A stretch of 64,000 nt of DNA from a virus, in the IMG/VR virus record IMGVR_UViG_3300015261_000002, positions 62,001 through 126,000 of that record, one strand, 5' to 3'. The notes beneath the pieces are model-generated. The model was not told the origin of the DNA. It made no database searches and saw only the letters and a program-made list of their open reading frames with translations. This document shows positions 49,841 to 57,886 of this stretch, in pieces. Position 1 is the stretch's first letter; each line of letters begins with the position of its first letter. The position numbers were made by a program, and so were the translations under genes.

Positions 49841-50008
49841 TTAGTCCTTGATACGTTTGACTTCCACGCGCACCATGGTCTTACCGGAACCTACGCGCGC
49901 CCTCAAACGATGGCAGGCGTCTTTGACCAAGGCGGTGATGACCTGATCAGCATGGTGCATCACCATTTGGTAACCATCGTCCATTTCAAACAAAAAATCG
50001 CTTCCCAT
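49841..50008 (-). CDS. 55-residue basic protein
   Basis: Read directly: MGSDFLFEMDDGYQMVMHH, then a helix with Ala/Val and a basic C-terminal strand (RVGSGKTMVRVEVKRIKD). The GSGKT string is not a working P-loop: the protein is too short and has no Walker B. 5 bases separate it from the 2H gene. Confidence 0.6.
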   Translation of the reverse strand: MGSDFLFEMDDGYQMVMHHADQVITALVKDACHRLRARVGSGKTMVRVEVKRIKD

Positions 50009-50009
50009 G

Positions 50010-50225
50010 CTACTTCACCATAACGAGAATTGAAGAAATGGAGCTATTTCGGCGCAACCTTTTTTCCAGCCGTCTGGCGGCAGGAGTTTGATAAGGTTTA
50101 CATGCGCCACCCGAGAACTGGACTTTAAGCTTATGTCCGTGTCCCCATACAAAAAGGCGAAGCTTGTCAGAAACTGGGTAGGGGGTGAAATCCATCACCC
50201 CAAAAGAAATCGATTCATTACCCAT
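50010..50225 (-). CDS. Small hypothetical protein
   Basis: 71 residues; AAAGGAATAACCG before the start. Beta-rich first half (RLFVWGHGHKLKVQFSGG), basic C-terminus (AARRLEKRLRRNSS). Not recognised. Confidence 0.65.
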   Translation of the reverse strand: MGNESISFGVMDFTPYPVSDKLRLFVWGHGHKLKVQFSGGACKPYQTPAARRLEKRLRRNSSISSILVMVK

Positions 50226-50236
50226 CGGTTATTCCT

Positions 50237-50530
50237 TTAATTCATCAAGGGGCGGACGTAGAATTCTTCCACCTCTTTGCCTTCAGCAAAAGGGACGTTA
50301 TCGTTTTCGGCAATAGATGCCCGCACGATAAAGCCGTTACGTACTTCAATGCGCAGCTTGGGAAACTCAGGCTTGCCGGTATCACGACACACGTACAGCA
50401 GTGGCCCGCCCATTACACCAAGGACATTTTCCAGCATGCGGGTATCAACCGCGTCTGCAACATCCTTGCCGATTTCTTTATAACGCCAGATGCCGGCATA
50501 ACGAAAGAATTTAACTGCCTTGTTTTTCAT
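50237..50530 (-). CDS. Small hypothetical protein
   Basis: 97 residues. Basic N-terminus, GPLLYVCRDTG in the centre, and a C-terminal FAEGKEVEEFYVRPLMN. Its start overlaps the stop of the DHH gene (ATGA), indicating coupled translation. Not recognised. Confidence 0.75.
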   Translation of the reverse strand: MKNKAVKFFRYAGIWRYKEIGKDVADAVDTRMLENVLGVMGGPLLYVCRDTGKPEFPKLRIEVRNGFIVRASIAENDNVPFAEGKEVEEFYVRPLMN

Positions 50531-51450
50531 TTGAACAACCCAAAGACCTGGCCGATGTTGTAGAGCGTAAAACTAACCGCTCCTTTTACTTTGTCTCGGA
50601 ACGAGTAATCCAGTAGTTCGTGAGAACGAGGGAAACGCTTGTCGTTATAAGGGATCAAAAAGCCGGACGCATCTTTGTGCCCACCACCGCCAAAGTACTC
50701 GGCAATAGCGGAAACGTCGAAACCAGAATCTTTCTGGCACCGGATGGAATACTTACGTCCTTCTGGAAGATCCATGTACACGAGGGCAAATGGATAATCC
50801 TTGGAAAGAATGTTACCGAGATCAGACGCAAAGAAAATGTTGGCGTTGACCACAGGTACTTCAAAGCCCAGACACTTCATCATCCGGGCGTTCATAGCAA
50901 CGCGATCGGTATCCTGCTCGTGCTTACGCAGCAAGGTACGGCCTTCTTCGATGAGGTCCAGAGGATCGGTGTTGATGAGCGCGTCGAATTGTTCCACATT
51001 AAACGGGTACGAGAACGCTGCGGTTACCCAGTAGTTTGTATTCGGGTATTTGAACTGCCACAGGTCACGGTCTTCGACATACAACAGACCCTCTGGTGGC
51101 GGAGCATGGTTGAAGTACTTCCACGCCAGCATTGCCCCCGAATGGCTCTCATCAACAACAAAGAGTCCTTCAAGGTTTTTCTTAGCCGACGTGTGGTGAT
51201 CCAACACTACCACCGCATGCGCACGCTCCAACATCTCAACCATGATTTCGCGTGGGTAACTGAAGTCCACAACGTAAACCATTTTGCCATCTACATCTGG
51301 CAGCTTGTCGCGGTAAGCCGCCGATACCAACTCGATCTCGATTCCGAGGTTTTTGAAATGACGCCACACCGCCCATGCAGCGCCAATCCCATCCAGGCAG
51401 TCTTGATGATAAATGCACAAGACCGGCCGTAGCTCCATACTTGAATCCAT
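50527..51450 (-). CDS. DHH/DHHA1-family phosphoesterase
   Basis: 307 residues. All family motifs are visible: H15-x-D17-x-x-D20-G in YHQDCLDGIGAAW, D62 in VVDFS, D84-H85-H86 in VVLDHHTSA, D128 in VEDRDLW, and the substrate-binding DHHA1 signature GGGGHKDASG at 254-263. These Mn-dependent enzymes (NrnA/NrnB, GdpP catalytic part) hydrolyse short linear oligonucleotides, pApA or related phosphodiesters. Likely cytoplasmic. In a phage it may recycle nanoRNA from host RNA or degrade signalling oligonucleotides. Co-transcribed with the 2H gene. Confidence 0.9.
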   Translation of the reverse strand: MDSSMELRPVLCIYHQDCLDGIGAAWAVWRHFKNLGIEIELVSAAYRDKLPDVDGKMVYVVDFSYPREIMVEMLERAHAVVVLDHHTSAKKNLEGLFVVDESHSGAMLAWKYFNHAPPPEGLLYVEDRDLWQFKYPNTNYWVTAAFSYPFNVEQFDALINTDPLDLIEEGRTLLRKHEQDTDRVAMNARMMKCLGFEVPVVNANIFFASDLGNILSKDYPFALVYMDLPEGRKYSIRCQKDSGFDVSAIAEYFGGGGHKDASGFLIPYNDKRFPRSHELLDYSFRDKVKGAVSFTLYNIGQVFGLFK

Positions 51451-51484
51451 CGCCCCATATCCCCAATGAAAGTGTTAAGCAGAT

Positions 51485-51769
51485 TTATCGTGCGTATTTG
51501 CTGAAAAGCTTTTGAGCGGTGCCGTTAGAAATGGCTTCGCTAATCCCCGCGTTTAAACGGAGGTCGTAAAGCTCTTCCTGGGTTGGCGGAGTAGGCTGCG
51601 GTACACGTTTGGTTACGATAATGCGCTGGATGCAGCGGGAGAAGCGATGCTCAGCGACTTGCGTCATGCTGTCGTGATTACCACGACCAATCATCGTGCC
51701 GCTACGGAAGTGAGTAACAATCCCGTTGAGGAACACAACGTATTTAAATGCACACGTGGCTTCAGTCAT
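51485..51769 (-). CDS. Small hypothetical protein
   Basis: 94 residues from the ATG at 51769 (frame open to 51808; GAGGATT precedes the ATG). Beta-rich start (FKYVVFLNGIVTHFRSG), a basic middle, and a helical C-terminus. Not recognised. Confidence 0.7.
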   Translation of the reverse strand: MTEATCAFKYVVFLNGIVTHFRSGTMIGRGNHDSMTQVAEHRFSRCIQRIIVTKRVPQPTPPTQEELYDLRLNAGISEAISNGTAQKLFSKYAR

Positions 51770-51774
51770 TTTTG

Positions 51775-52008
51775 TTAATCCTCGTCGAAGTTTTGTTGAG
51801 CGCACCATTCTTGGTAGCTGTCTTCGGCTGCCTTGTTGCAGCGGTCAGTTTGCTCGTTGCTTTTGTGTTCGGGGGATTGCTCGCAGACAGAACACACTAC
51901 CAGCTCTTCGTTTTCCAGGCCCGGGACTTCATAAGGAAAGAACTCCTCCCCCTCGTCAACTTCCAGAGCCTTCTTGCAGATGTAGCATTCCCGAGTGTCG
52001 TGGCTCAT
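51775..52008 (-). CDS. Putative zinc-ribbon protein
   Basis: 77 residues with two Cys pairs, C8/C11 and C39/C42, enough for one zinc site. VVCSVCEQSPEHK matches FVCNICRELPDHK of the protein at 27749. The rest is acidic. Possibly a nucleic-acid or polymerase-binding ribbon; no named family. Confidence 0.75.
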   Translation of the reverse strand: MSHDTRECYICKKALEVDEGEEFFPYEVPGLENEELVVCSVCEQSPEHKSNEQTDRCNKAAEDSYQEWCAQQNFDED

Positions 52009-52012
52009 CTGA

Positions 52013-52234
52013 TCACCCCATGGTAACGTAACGACGCACTTGGATGTGCTTGACGTTATTCCGTTTCATGCGGTTATGCAGGCGCATGATGGCATCACGC
52101 TGAAGGTCATTTGGAATAAAGCCGGCCATAAAGGCGGGCTTAGGACCCTCGGTTCGGAATACCTGAACCTGAAAAATCGGAATAACCGTTCCAGGATCGG
52201 GCTTATAAAGAGTTATCAAGCTTACTGGTTTCAT
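52013..52234 (-). CDS. Small hypothetical protein
   Basis: 73 residues. Beta-rich start, then a helix with a basic tail (AIMRLHNRMKRNNVKHIQVRR without further motif). Overlaps the stop of the RNase H gene by 4 bases. Not recognised. Confidence 0.7.
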   Translation of the reverse strand: MKPVSLITLYKPDPGTVIPIFQVQVFRTEGPKPAFMAGFIPNDLQRDAIMRLHNRMKRNNVKHIQVRRYVTMG

Positions 52235-52713
52235 CCTGCGAATCCTTCGTCTACCTCTGTTGGATTGTTCGCTGCCGCTACAGCCAGCTTATCCGCCAGT
52301 TCGTTATCAGGCACGCCCGTGTGACCACGCACCCAGAAGAACTTTACCTTGTTAGCGTTCAGCAGAGGCTGGATGCGTTCCCAGAGGTCTTTGTTCTTAA
52401 TAGGTTGCTGAGTCTTCCAGGCAATCCAGTTACTGCGAGCCCAGCCATTCAACCACTTGGTAGCGGAGTTAATGACGTACATGGAATCGGTGGTTACTTC
52501 AAACACCACCCCGGGTTTAGCAAACTCCTCCAGCGTGACGATCACCGCCAAGAGCTCCATACGGTTATTAGTCGTACGGTGGTAACCTTTCGAGAGTGTG
52601 ACAACCTCGTCTCCGCATCTCGCTACAATCCCATAACCTCCAGGACCTGGGTTACCCAGCGCACTGCCATCCGTGTGCACCTTGTAGGTAATAGGGGGTT
52701 GTTTTTTGCTCAT
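52231..52713 (-). CDS. rnhA: Ribonuclease HI
   Basis: 160 residues, typical length. Degrades the RNA strand of RNA-DNA hybrids, for example primers and R-loops. All catalytic residues are seen: D15 in HTDGSALGNPGPGG, E53 in NNRMELLAV, D76 in TTDSMYVIN, H131 and D141 in WVRGHTGVPDNELAD. The basic protrusion region (KWLNGWARSNWIAWK) is also conserved. It lies between small genes and the DNA ligase, forming part of a replication cluster with the SbcC-like gene. Confidence 0.95.
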   Translation of the reverse strand: MSKKQPPITYKVHTDGSALGNPGPGGYGIVARCGDEVVTLSKGYHRTTNNRMELLAVIVTLEEFAKPGVVFEVTTDSMYVINSATKWLNGWARSNWIAWKTQQPIKNKDLWERIQPLLNANKVKFFWVRGHTGVPDNELADKLAVAAANNPTEVDEGFAG

Positions 52714-52727
52714 GGTAATCTCTTAAA

Positions 52728-52752
52728 CCCGTCCTACTGTTAATAGGACGGG
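52728..52752 (-). terminator. Intrinsic terminator
   Basis: Stem CCCGTCCTA with loop of 7, followed on the minus strand by TTTAAGAG. Lies between the beta-solenoid-like gene and the RNase H gene. Confidence 0.7.
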
Positions 52753-52766
52753 CTACTAGCTAAGGG

Positions 52767-54218
52767 TTAGAAAGGACGACCGAAATCGTCTTCGTAGTTC
52801 TCGCGATAGACCTCGCCGGTAACCACCCGTGCGGTACGTACGGTGCTGTCGAGCATCTTGATCACGCGCAGACGCGAACGGAGCGACTGCACTACATAAT
52901 GGATCAAGTTGCCAACAACCGGATCTTTCATGTCGGGATCGAGTGGGTTATGATAACCGCCGGTGCGCAGAACTTCACGCACGCCAGCATCGATCTCGTC
53001 CATCGAAGCATCGATGTCCAATTCAACTGGCTTGTGATACCCAGCGCCGATAACGATCTTCTTCACACTTTCACGACGCATGAACATGTGGTCATGCGGC
53101 AGATCGATTTTCATCGAGCTGAACTTGTTTGGAAGGTACACCGGTCGATCACCCAGGGACTCGTCAGTCATTTGGGTATTGACGATCATCACAGCACCGG
53201 TAGAAGGGATGTAGGTCCGTTCCAGACGCGCATACTTCAGGGTCGCGTTGTTACCCTTGATGGTCGAGTCTTTGATGGTCGACGATTCTGCCCGGAATTC
53301 TTCGGTCACTTTGATGGTGCTGTTGTCGATCGCGCAGTGACGAATCATGATCGCGCCGCCAAAGGTCGAGTTGAAAGCCGTGCTGTTGGTTACATGCGCC
53401 CACTGCAACTTTTTGCGGGCGCCATCACCATCGTTAGTCAACCACGGTGCCTTCAGATCAGCCGCACGGGTACGGTTGCTGATGGTCGACGCAGCGAACG
53501 TGCAGTGCGAGGTCGATTGACCTTCGAGGCACACGTCGCCGAAGAACGAGTCATGACGGCTGTCGGAGTTGATCAGCACAACCTGGTTGGCTGCCGACGA
53601 TCCGCGGTCGTACGGTGAACGAAGGTTGCGACGCGCAGGACCGCCCTGGATTTCAACCGACGATTTGTCATCGAGCAGAAATTGGATGACGACCCCATCA
53701 ACGTCGACGGTATAGTGCGAGAAGGTGCGGCCTTCACGATTAGTTGCCGGCTCTGGCGGGCGATTCTGCCAGAAGGTGTGACCGCTTTCGGTGGAGATGC
53801 GGTACGTGTCGGGGATGTTGGTCTGGAGTGGCTCGACCAGCACACCCTTCACCATGACCCAAGGCGTTTTCAGAGCAGCCATCTCATCCCGGGTGTGGTA
53901 GTTGAACGACAGACCGCCGGAAGGTTGGAAACCATCCCCTGCCTTGGGGATCTTCAGATCGGATTTGATCTTGTCGACCGCTTCTTCGACGGTCATGGTC
54001 TTTTTGGCCTTGGTACCGTTCGTGCCGGACTGGGAGGCGTTGACGACCTTCACAGATTTAGGCTGATCACCAGGAACCGCTTTACCTTTGTCGGCAACCT
54101 TTTCAAGCGCTTTAGCCGCTTTGTCCACTTGCTTGGGATTGACGTGCGGGATCGGGAGTTTGGACAGTGCTTCTTGCTGTTCGGCTGCATTTGCTTTCTT
54201 TTCAGTTGCGGTGGTCAT
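52767..54218 (-). CDS. Beta-solenoid-like protein
   Basis: 483 residues. Ala/Lys-rich helical N-terminus (about 1-85), then a globular beta region. From about 205 to 345 the sequence repeats short units with Ser/Thr/Asn and aliphatic residues (VVLINSDSRHDSFFGDVCLE, CTFAASTISN, AIMIRHCAIDNSTIKV, SSTIKDSTIKGNNATLKYA), resembling a right-handed parallel beta-helix. A helical C-terminus follows. Beta-helices in phages are usually virion or polysaccharide-binding proteins, but this gene lies among nucleic-acid enzymes. Function unknown. Confidence 0.7.
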   Translation of the reverse strand: MTTATEKKANAAEQQEALSKLPIPHVNPKQVDKAAKALEKVADKGKAVPGDQPKSVKVVNASQSGTNGTKAKKTMTVEEAVDKIKSDLKIPKAGDGFQPSGGLSFNYHTRDEMAALKTPWVMVKGVLVEPLQTNIPDTYRISTESGHTFWQNRPPEPATNREGRTFSHYTVDVDGVVIQFLLDDKSSVEIQGGPARRNLRSPYDRGSSAANQVVLINSDSRHDSFFGDVCLEGQSTSHCTFAASTISNRTRAADLKAPWLTNDGDGARKKLQWAHVTNSTAFNSTFGGAIMIRHCAIDNSTIKVTEEFRAESSTIKDSTIKGNNATLKYARLERTYIPSTGAVMIVNTQMTDESLGDRPVYLPNKFSSMKIDLPHDHMFMRRESVKKIVIGAGYHKPVELDIDASMDEIDAGVREVLRTGGYHNPLDPDMKDPVVGNLIHYVVQSLRSRLRVIKMLDSTVRTARVVTGEVYRENYEDDFGRPF

Positions 54219-54231
54219 GAGTTTGCGTCCC

Positions 54232-56175
54232 TTAGTTATGGTTCTTGATCTGAGCGATCAAATCTTCAATACTGGAAACCCTGGCGATAGTTACCATAGG
54301 TATATCCAGCTCGGTTGCTTTTAACAGTTTCTTTTCACCTGGTTTCTCCCCCACTAGGAGTAACTGGCAGTCCTTGGTGAGTTTATCCACCAATTCGATA
54401 CCCACCAATTCCAGGAGATCAAACAAGCCCTCACGAGGAAGACCTACGTCACCGGTAATACAGACTTTTCGTTCAGTCACTTCCTCCTTGTAAAACGGAT
54501 GCACACGCTTGAACAGGGTGTTGGCATTGTTCAAGATAGCGTCGGTTTCCATTGCCTTGGCAATCGGATCAGCAAGTTTGCTACCAAACCCTTTGATCTT
54601 TTTCAGGTTGTCCTTATTACCGAGCCAATGGAGTATCTCTTCAGGGATCAACCTAATGCCGGCCAGGTTCATGGCTTTGGCGATCTTCTTTGCACGAATG
54701 ACTTCAATACCAGGCAACCCCATTGCAAAGATGGCCTTGTGCAGCGGTACGGAGTCAACCTTGCGAATGTTGTCCCAGATGGATGCGTGAATGTACGTCG
54801 GTTCCAAGAACAGGATATCCGCTGGATACTCGATGTCTTCCCGTTCAATCAACTCAGCCAACAACACAGGCCCGAGGCCGTCGATGTCAAGGCAACCGCG
54901 ACTGACAAACGACAGGCAGCGATTGAGTAACTGGCTTGGACATTCTGCCACGTTGTCGCAATAGAGGAAGGCACTGGCGTCACTGACCTTGAGTCTCAGC
55001 GTAGAGCCACAGCTTGGGCACGTATCAGGTGCCTTAACACGCTCACCTACGCCAGGATCAACGACACGGTGTACCCGGGGGATAACATCGTTGTTACGAC
55101 GAATCGCCAGGATCGAGTCCTCACGCAATCCTAGCCCCATGAACTGGTGGTAGTTGTCGATACTGGCGCGACTACAGGTTACACCACCCACCTTAACCGG
55201 GTGATAAAGAATGGTAGGGTTAACCCGTCCTGTCTTACCGGTCTTCCAGATCGTGGTGTCGTAAGCCGCTTCGACTTCTTCATCCGGGTACTTGTAAGCC
55301 ACGCCCCAGTTAGGGAACTTGTTGGTCTCCCCCATGCGGTCTTGTTCGGCAAAGCTGTTTACCTTGGCCACAACACCGTCAGTTGGTAAGAAGAGATCTC
55401 GGCTACCCGATTTCAATTCGTCAATAGACAACACCGGCGATACATCAAACCCACCTTCCCGCCACCGTGTTCGCAAGTCCATGTACTGTTCACAGTCGAA
55501 CCGTTCACTGGAACCATAGGCAAAGAACTTCAACTTGCCAATGGTCTCAGGATTCTGGTTACCCCGACTGGTACGCACCCAACCACTCGCCGCATTACGC
55601 GGAGTGACCATCTGCTTCTCTACAGCTTCGTTGTAAGCGATAAAGTCAGCAAATGGCAATACCGCCTCACCCCGAATAGAAAACGTCTCAGGGAAGCTCA
55701 TAGGCAGCGTCAGCGGTAGGTTGTTGAACAAGTTGATCGAGTGAGTCACGTCCTCACCAAATAACCCGTCCCGGCGTGTACACATGCGTACCAGCTTACG
55801 GTTTTCATACAACAGATCCAAAGCCAGACCGTCCAGCTTCAGTTCATAGATGACAACCGTATTGGCCGGCAGTTTACCCAGCCATTCTTCCAGGGCTTCA
55901 ACGCTTAACTTCTTTTTGAGGCTAAGCATCGGTTCCTTGAACTCAACCAGTTCCAAGGCTGACATAGGGTTCGCTAGCACAATGGGGGCTTCATCGGCTA
56001 CCAGGTGCCGGGCAATGTCCGGGTAGAGTTCCGACAGTTCTTCAAACCGCTGAACCTTCTTATCGAAGTCGGCGTTCGTAATCAGTTCCTTGTCGTTCAG
56101 GTGGAACTGTGTATTGAGGTGGGCGATCTCGTCGTGTAACGATTTCATCTCCTCGTAGATGTTTGGCGCCTTCAT
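54232..56175 (-). CDS. ligA: NAD-dependent DNA ligase
   Basis: 647 residues, full length for the family. Seals nicks using NAD. Domains: Ia region (1-60), adenylation domain with the active-site Lys113 in ELKLDG, downstream SIRGEAV and the WGVAYKYP motif; OB fold with the HPVKVGGV motif; a four-Cys zinc finger (CPSCGS, then YCDNVAECP); helix-hairpin-helix repeats (IKGFGSKLA region); and a C-terminal BRCT-like domain with KVCITGDVG. Complete set, so likely active. Among phiKZ-like phages an own ligase is known in some members. Adjacent to the beta-solenoid and to a small membrane gene (4-base overlap). Confidence 0.97.
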   Translation of the reverse strand: MKAPNIYEEMKSLHDEIAHLNTQFHLNDKELITNADFDKKVQRFEELSELYPDIARHLVADEAPIVLANPMSALELVEFKEPMLSLKKKLSVEALEEWLGKLPANTVVIYELKLDGLALDLLYENRKLVRMCTRRDGLFGEDVTHSINLFNNLPLTLPMSFPETFSIRGEAVLPFADFIAYNEAVEKQMVTPRNAASGWVRTSRGNQNPETIGKLKFFAYGSSERFDCEQYMDLRTRWREGGFDVSPVLSIDELKSGSRDLFLPTDGVVAKVNSFAEQDRMGETNKFPNWGVAYKYPDEEVEAAYDTTIWKTGKTGRVNPTILYHPVKVGGVTCSRASIDNYHQFMGLGLREDSILAIRRNNDVIPRVHRVVDPGVGERVKAPDTCPSCGSTLRLKVSDASAFLYCDNVAECPSQLLNRCLSFVSRGCLDIDGLGPVLLAELIEREDIEYPADILFLEPTYIHASIWDNIRKVDSVPLHKAIFAMGLPGIEVIRAKKIAKAMNLAGIRLIPEEILHWLGNKDNLKKIKGFGSKLADPIAKAMETDAILNNANTLFKRVHPFYKEEVTERKVCITGDVGLPREGLFDLLELVGIELVDKLTKDCQLLLVGEKPGEKKLLKATELDIPMVTIARVSSIEDLIAQIKNHN

Positions 56176-56462
56176 AATTCATTCCTCTTATCGAGCAGGG
56201 CTTGTGCCTGTTTAATGACGCGATCGTTGAGGCAGAAACCACAGCCCTCTCTTAGACAGTCGTTGCAGACCACCCGATTGTTTTTAACACTCAGGTCTTC
56301 TTGGTCCAGCAACAAGTCCAATTGGATCTTAACGATCTCTTCCTCGTCAGGATGATCGTCAATCCCCATTAAACGATCTAACCATTTCCAAGGACCGCTT
56401 AGCATTTCAAGAAAAAAGAAAATACAAAAACCGCCCAGCAATAGCGGAACGATTAACTTCAT
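56172..56462 (-). CDS. Membrane-anchored protein with Cys-rich end
   Basis: 96 residues from the ATG at 56462 (AAGGATTACTAAA before it). One hydrophobic segment at residues 3-22 (signal anchor), then an acidic cytoplasmic-like part, and CNDCLREGCGFCLND near the C-terminus, a possible zinc site with four Cys. Coupled to the ligase gene by ATGA. Confidence 0.7.
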   Translation of the reverse strand: MKLIVPLLLGGFCIFFFLEMLSGPWKWLDRLMGIDDHPDEEEIVKIQLDLLLDQEDLSVKNNRVVCNDCLREGCGFCLNDRVIKQAQALLDKRNEL

Positions 56463-56500
56463 TTTAGTAATCCTTGAAAAATCAAAATGCGCTATAAGAC

Positions 56501-56532
56501 TAGGCACTGGGGGAGCTACCCACCAATGCCTA
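56501..56532 (-). terminator. Intrinsic terminator
   Basis: TAGGCA pairs with TGCCTA and the inner GG-GGG with CCCCC, one base bulged. Continues on the minus strand as GTCTTATAGCGCATTTTG. Follows the gene at 56538. Confidence 0.6.
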
Positions 56533-56537
56533 ATCAT

Positions 56538-57005
56538 TCAGGATGCAACTTTGTTACGTGTAGCCATGATGTCGTTCAACACGCGGATGTCGGCGAAGTC
56601 TTTCTGCTTCAGTTCGACTGGACGTGCTGGATCGATGTAGCAGGTACGCTTCTGGAGCAGCAGCGCCAGTTCGTCAAACACATCAATGCCATTTTCCAAT
56701 GTACGGCTCTGGAAATAGCGATTGCGGTGTTGGACGGTGATCTCGCTGTCCGGTATGCGCACCACGACATCGCGCAGCGGATGCACCAGGACGTCGAGAT
56801 CCTCGGCCAGGTGTTCGAAGTGCGGCGAGTCGACCCACACGTTAACATCACGTGCATTGTTACGGATCTGCATCAGCACCATTGCCGCACTTCCGCCCAC
56901 ACAGATCGATTCAGTAGGAATACCGTATTGATCGGTGAGGATGGCCAGTTGGTTCAAGACGCGTTCTTGGCTGGCCTGCCAGACGTCTACTTCAAGTTTA
57001 AACAT
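56538..57005 (-). CDS. Nucleotidyltransferase-fold protein, possibly degenerate
   Basis: 155 residues. The motif GGSAAMVLMQIRNNARDVNVW (GGS at 37-39) has the form of minimal nucleotidyltransferases (h-G-G-S-A..x..G..x..D-x-D), but the second acid is Asn (D53-V-N55), so catalysis may be weakened or lost. It aligns with the next gene upstream, indicating tandem duplication. Substrate unknown. Confidence 0.7.
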   Translation of the reverse strand: MFKLEVDVWQASQERVLNQLAILTDQYGIPTESICVGGSAAMVLMQIRNNARDVNVWVDSPHFEHLAEDLDVLVHPLRDVVVRIPDSEITVQHRNRYFQSRTLENGIDVFDELALLLQKRTCYIDPARPVELKQKDFADIRVLNDIMATRNKVAS

Positions 57006-57014
57006 GATGCTTTC

Positions 57015-57455
57015 CTAAACAGCTTTAGCAGTGAATTTATTGCCCATGCGCGCGATGCCTTCCAGCAGAGCAATCTCGATATGGTCTTGTGGTAGTTTGT
57101 CAGGATTCCGTTTAGGGTTCTTGACCATCTCACGGCGCTGATTGATCAGCTCGCGAGGACTGTACGTCCAGACACCTTCGATGCAGACTTTCCCACGGTC
57201 TTCATCCAGCATATGGAGATCGATGTGTTCGGCGTAAACAACCCGAGGGCTGAAGCCTTCCTCTTCGATGATGCTTTTGGTCGTTGCCGCCCACTTGAAT
57301 ACCCCTGGCAACACATCAACGTCGAGATCGTTCGTTTCATCACGGACGCCCATCATAACAGCGGCGGCCCCAGCACTGAGTACTACGTTGTGGGCGTTCT
57401 CTCCAAGCTCACGAACCAACGCTTTGTACTGTGCAATCACGTCGTCCTTTTTCAT
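57015..57455 (-). CDS. Nucleotidyltransferase-fold protein
   Basis: 146 residues. LSAGAAAVMMGVRDETNDLDVDV (28-48) matches the same pattern as its neighbour, here with intact D43-x-D45-x-D47. The family includes antitoxins, antibiotic-modifying enzymes and tRNA-modifying nucleotidyltransferases; the substrate cannot be predicted. The pair at 56538/57015 could represent one active and one regulatory partner. Confidence 0.7.
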   Translation of the reverse strand: MKKDDVIAQYKALVRELGENAHNVVLSAGAAAVMMGVRDETNDLDVDVLPGVFKWAATTKSIIEEEGFSPRVVYAEHIDLHMLDEDRGKVCIEGVWTYSPRELINQRREMVKNPKRNPDKLPQDHIEIALLEGIARMGNKFTAKAV

Positions 57456-57879
57456 GACCTGTACCCAATTGAAAGTTGATTAAGTCGGAACTTACGTTCC
57501 TTAGGTTGGCAAACAGTTGCGTGATATCCAAAGGGTTCACGTTTTTTCTTATAAAGCCAGAGAATGGCGAATTCAAAACAAAGTCTTCAAATGCATGACG
57601 AAGAAATTCTCGGCCATACGCACTACCTTCACACCAGCGTTTAGGGCGTGCCTTAAACGTCTGTTTACACACGGATGATAAACTCACCCGATCCAGAATC
57701 AGCAGCGTTCCATCGCTGTTTAACCGCTTCCCGATCAAGAAGTACAGTTTGTCGTTATCCTTAACCAGACCCAGTTCCACCAGAACCTTTTGCCCAGCCA
57801 ACGCGAAGTGCGTCACGACTGGTTCAAAAGGTCCCGTGAACTGATCAGGGTCTGCGCTAAAGAACCTCAATACATTCAT
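57409..57879 (-). CDS. Hypothetical protein
   Basis: 156 residues from the ATG at 57879 (weak GAGAGCC upstream; frame open to 57963). Beta-rich first half with VLVELGLVKDNDKLYFLIG, then helices. Overlaps the next gene by 47 bases, an unusually long overlap here; the downstream start may therefore lie later than annotated. Not recognised. Confidence 0.65.
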   Translation of the reverse strand: MNVLRFFSADPDQFTGPFEPVVTHFALAGQKVLVELGLVKDNDKLYFLIGKRLNSDGTLLILDRVSLSSVCKQTFKARPKRWCEGSAYGREFLRHAFEDFVLNSPFSGFIRKNVNPLDITQLFANLRNVSSDLINFQLGTGHEKGRRDCTVQSVGS

Positions 57880-57886
57880 AAGGCTC

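Noticed and set aside
49841-50008. An ATPase, from the GSGKT string
   Set aside because: 55 residues, no Walker B, string located in a basic strand close to the C-terminus.
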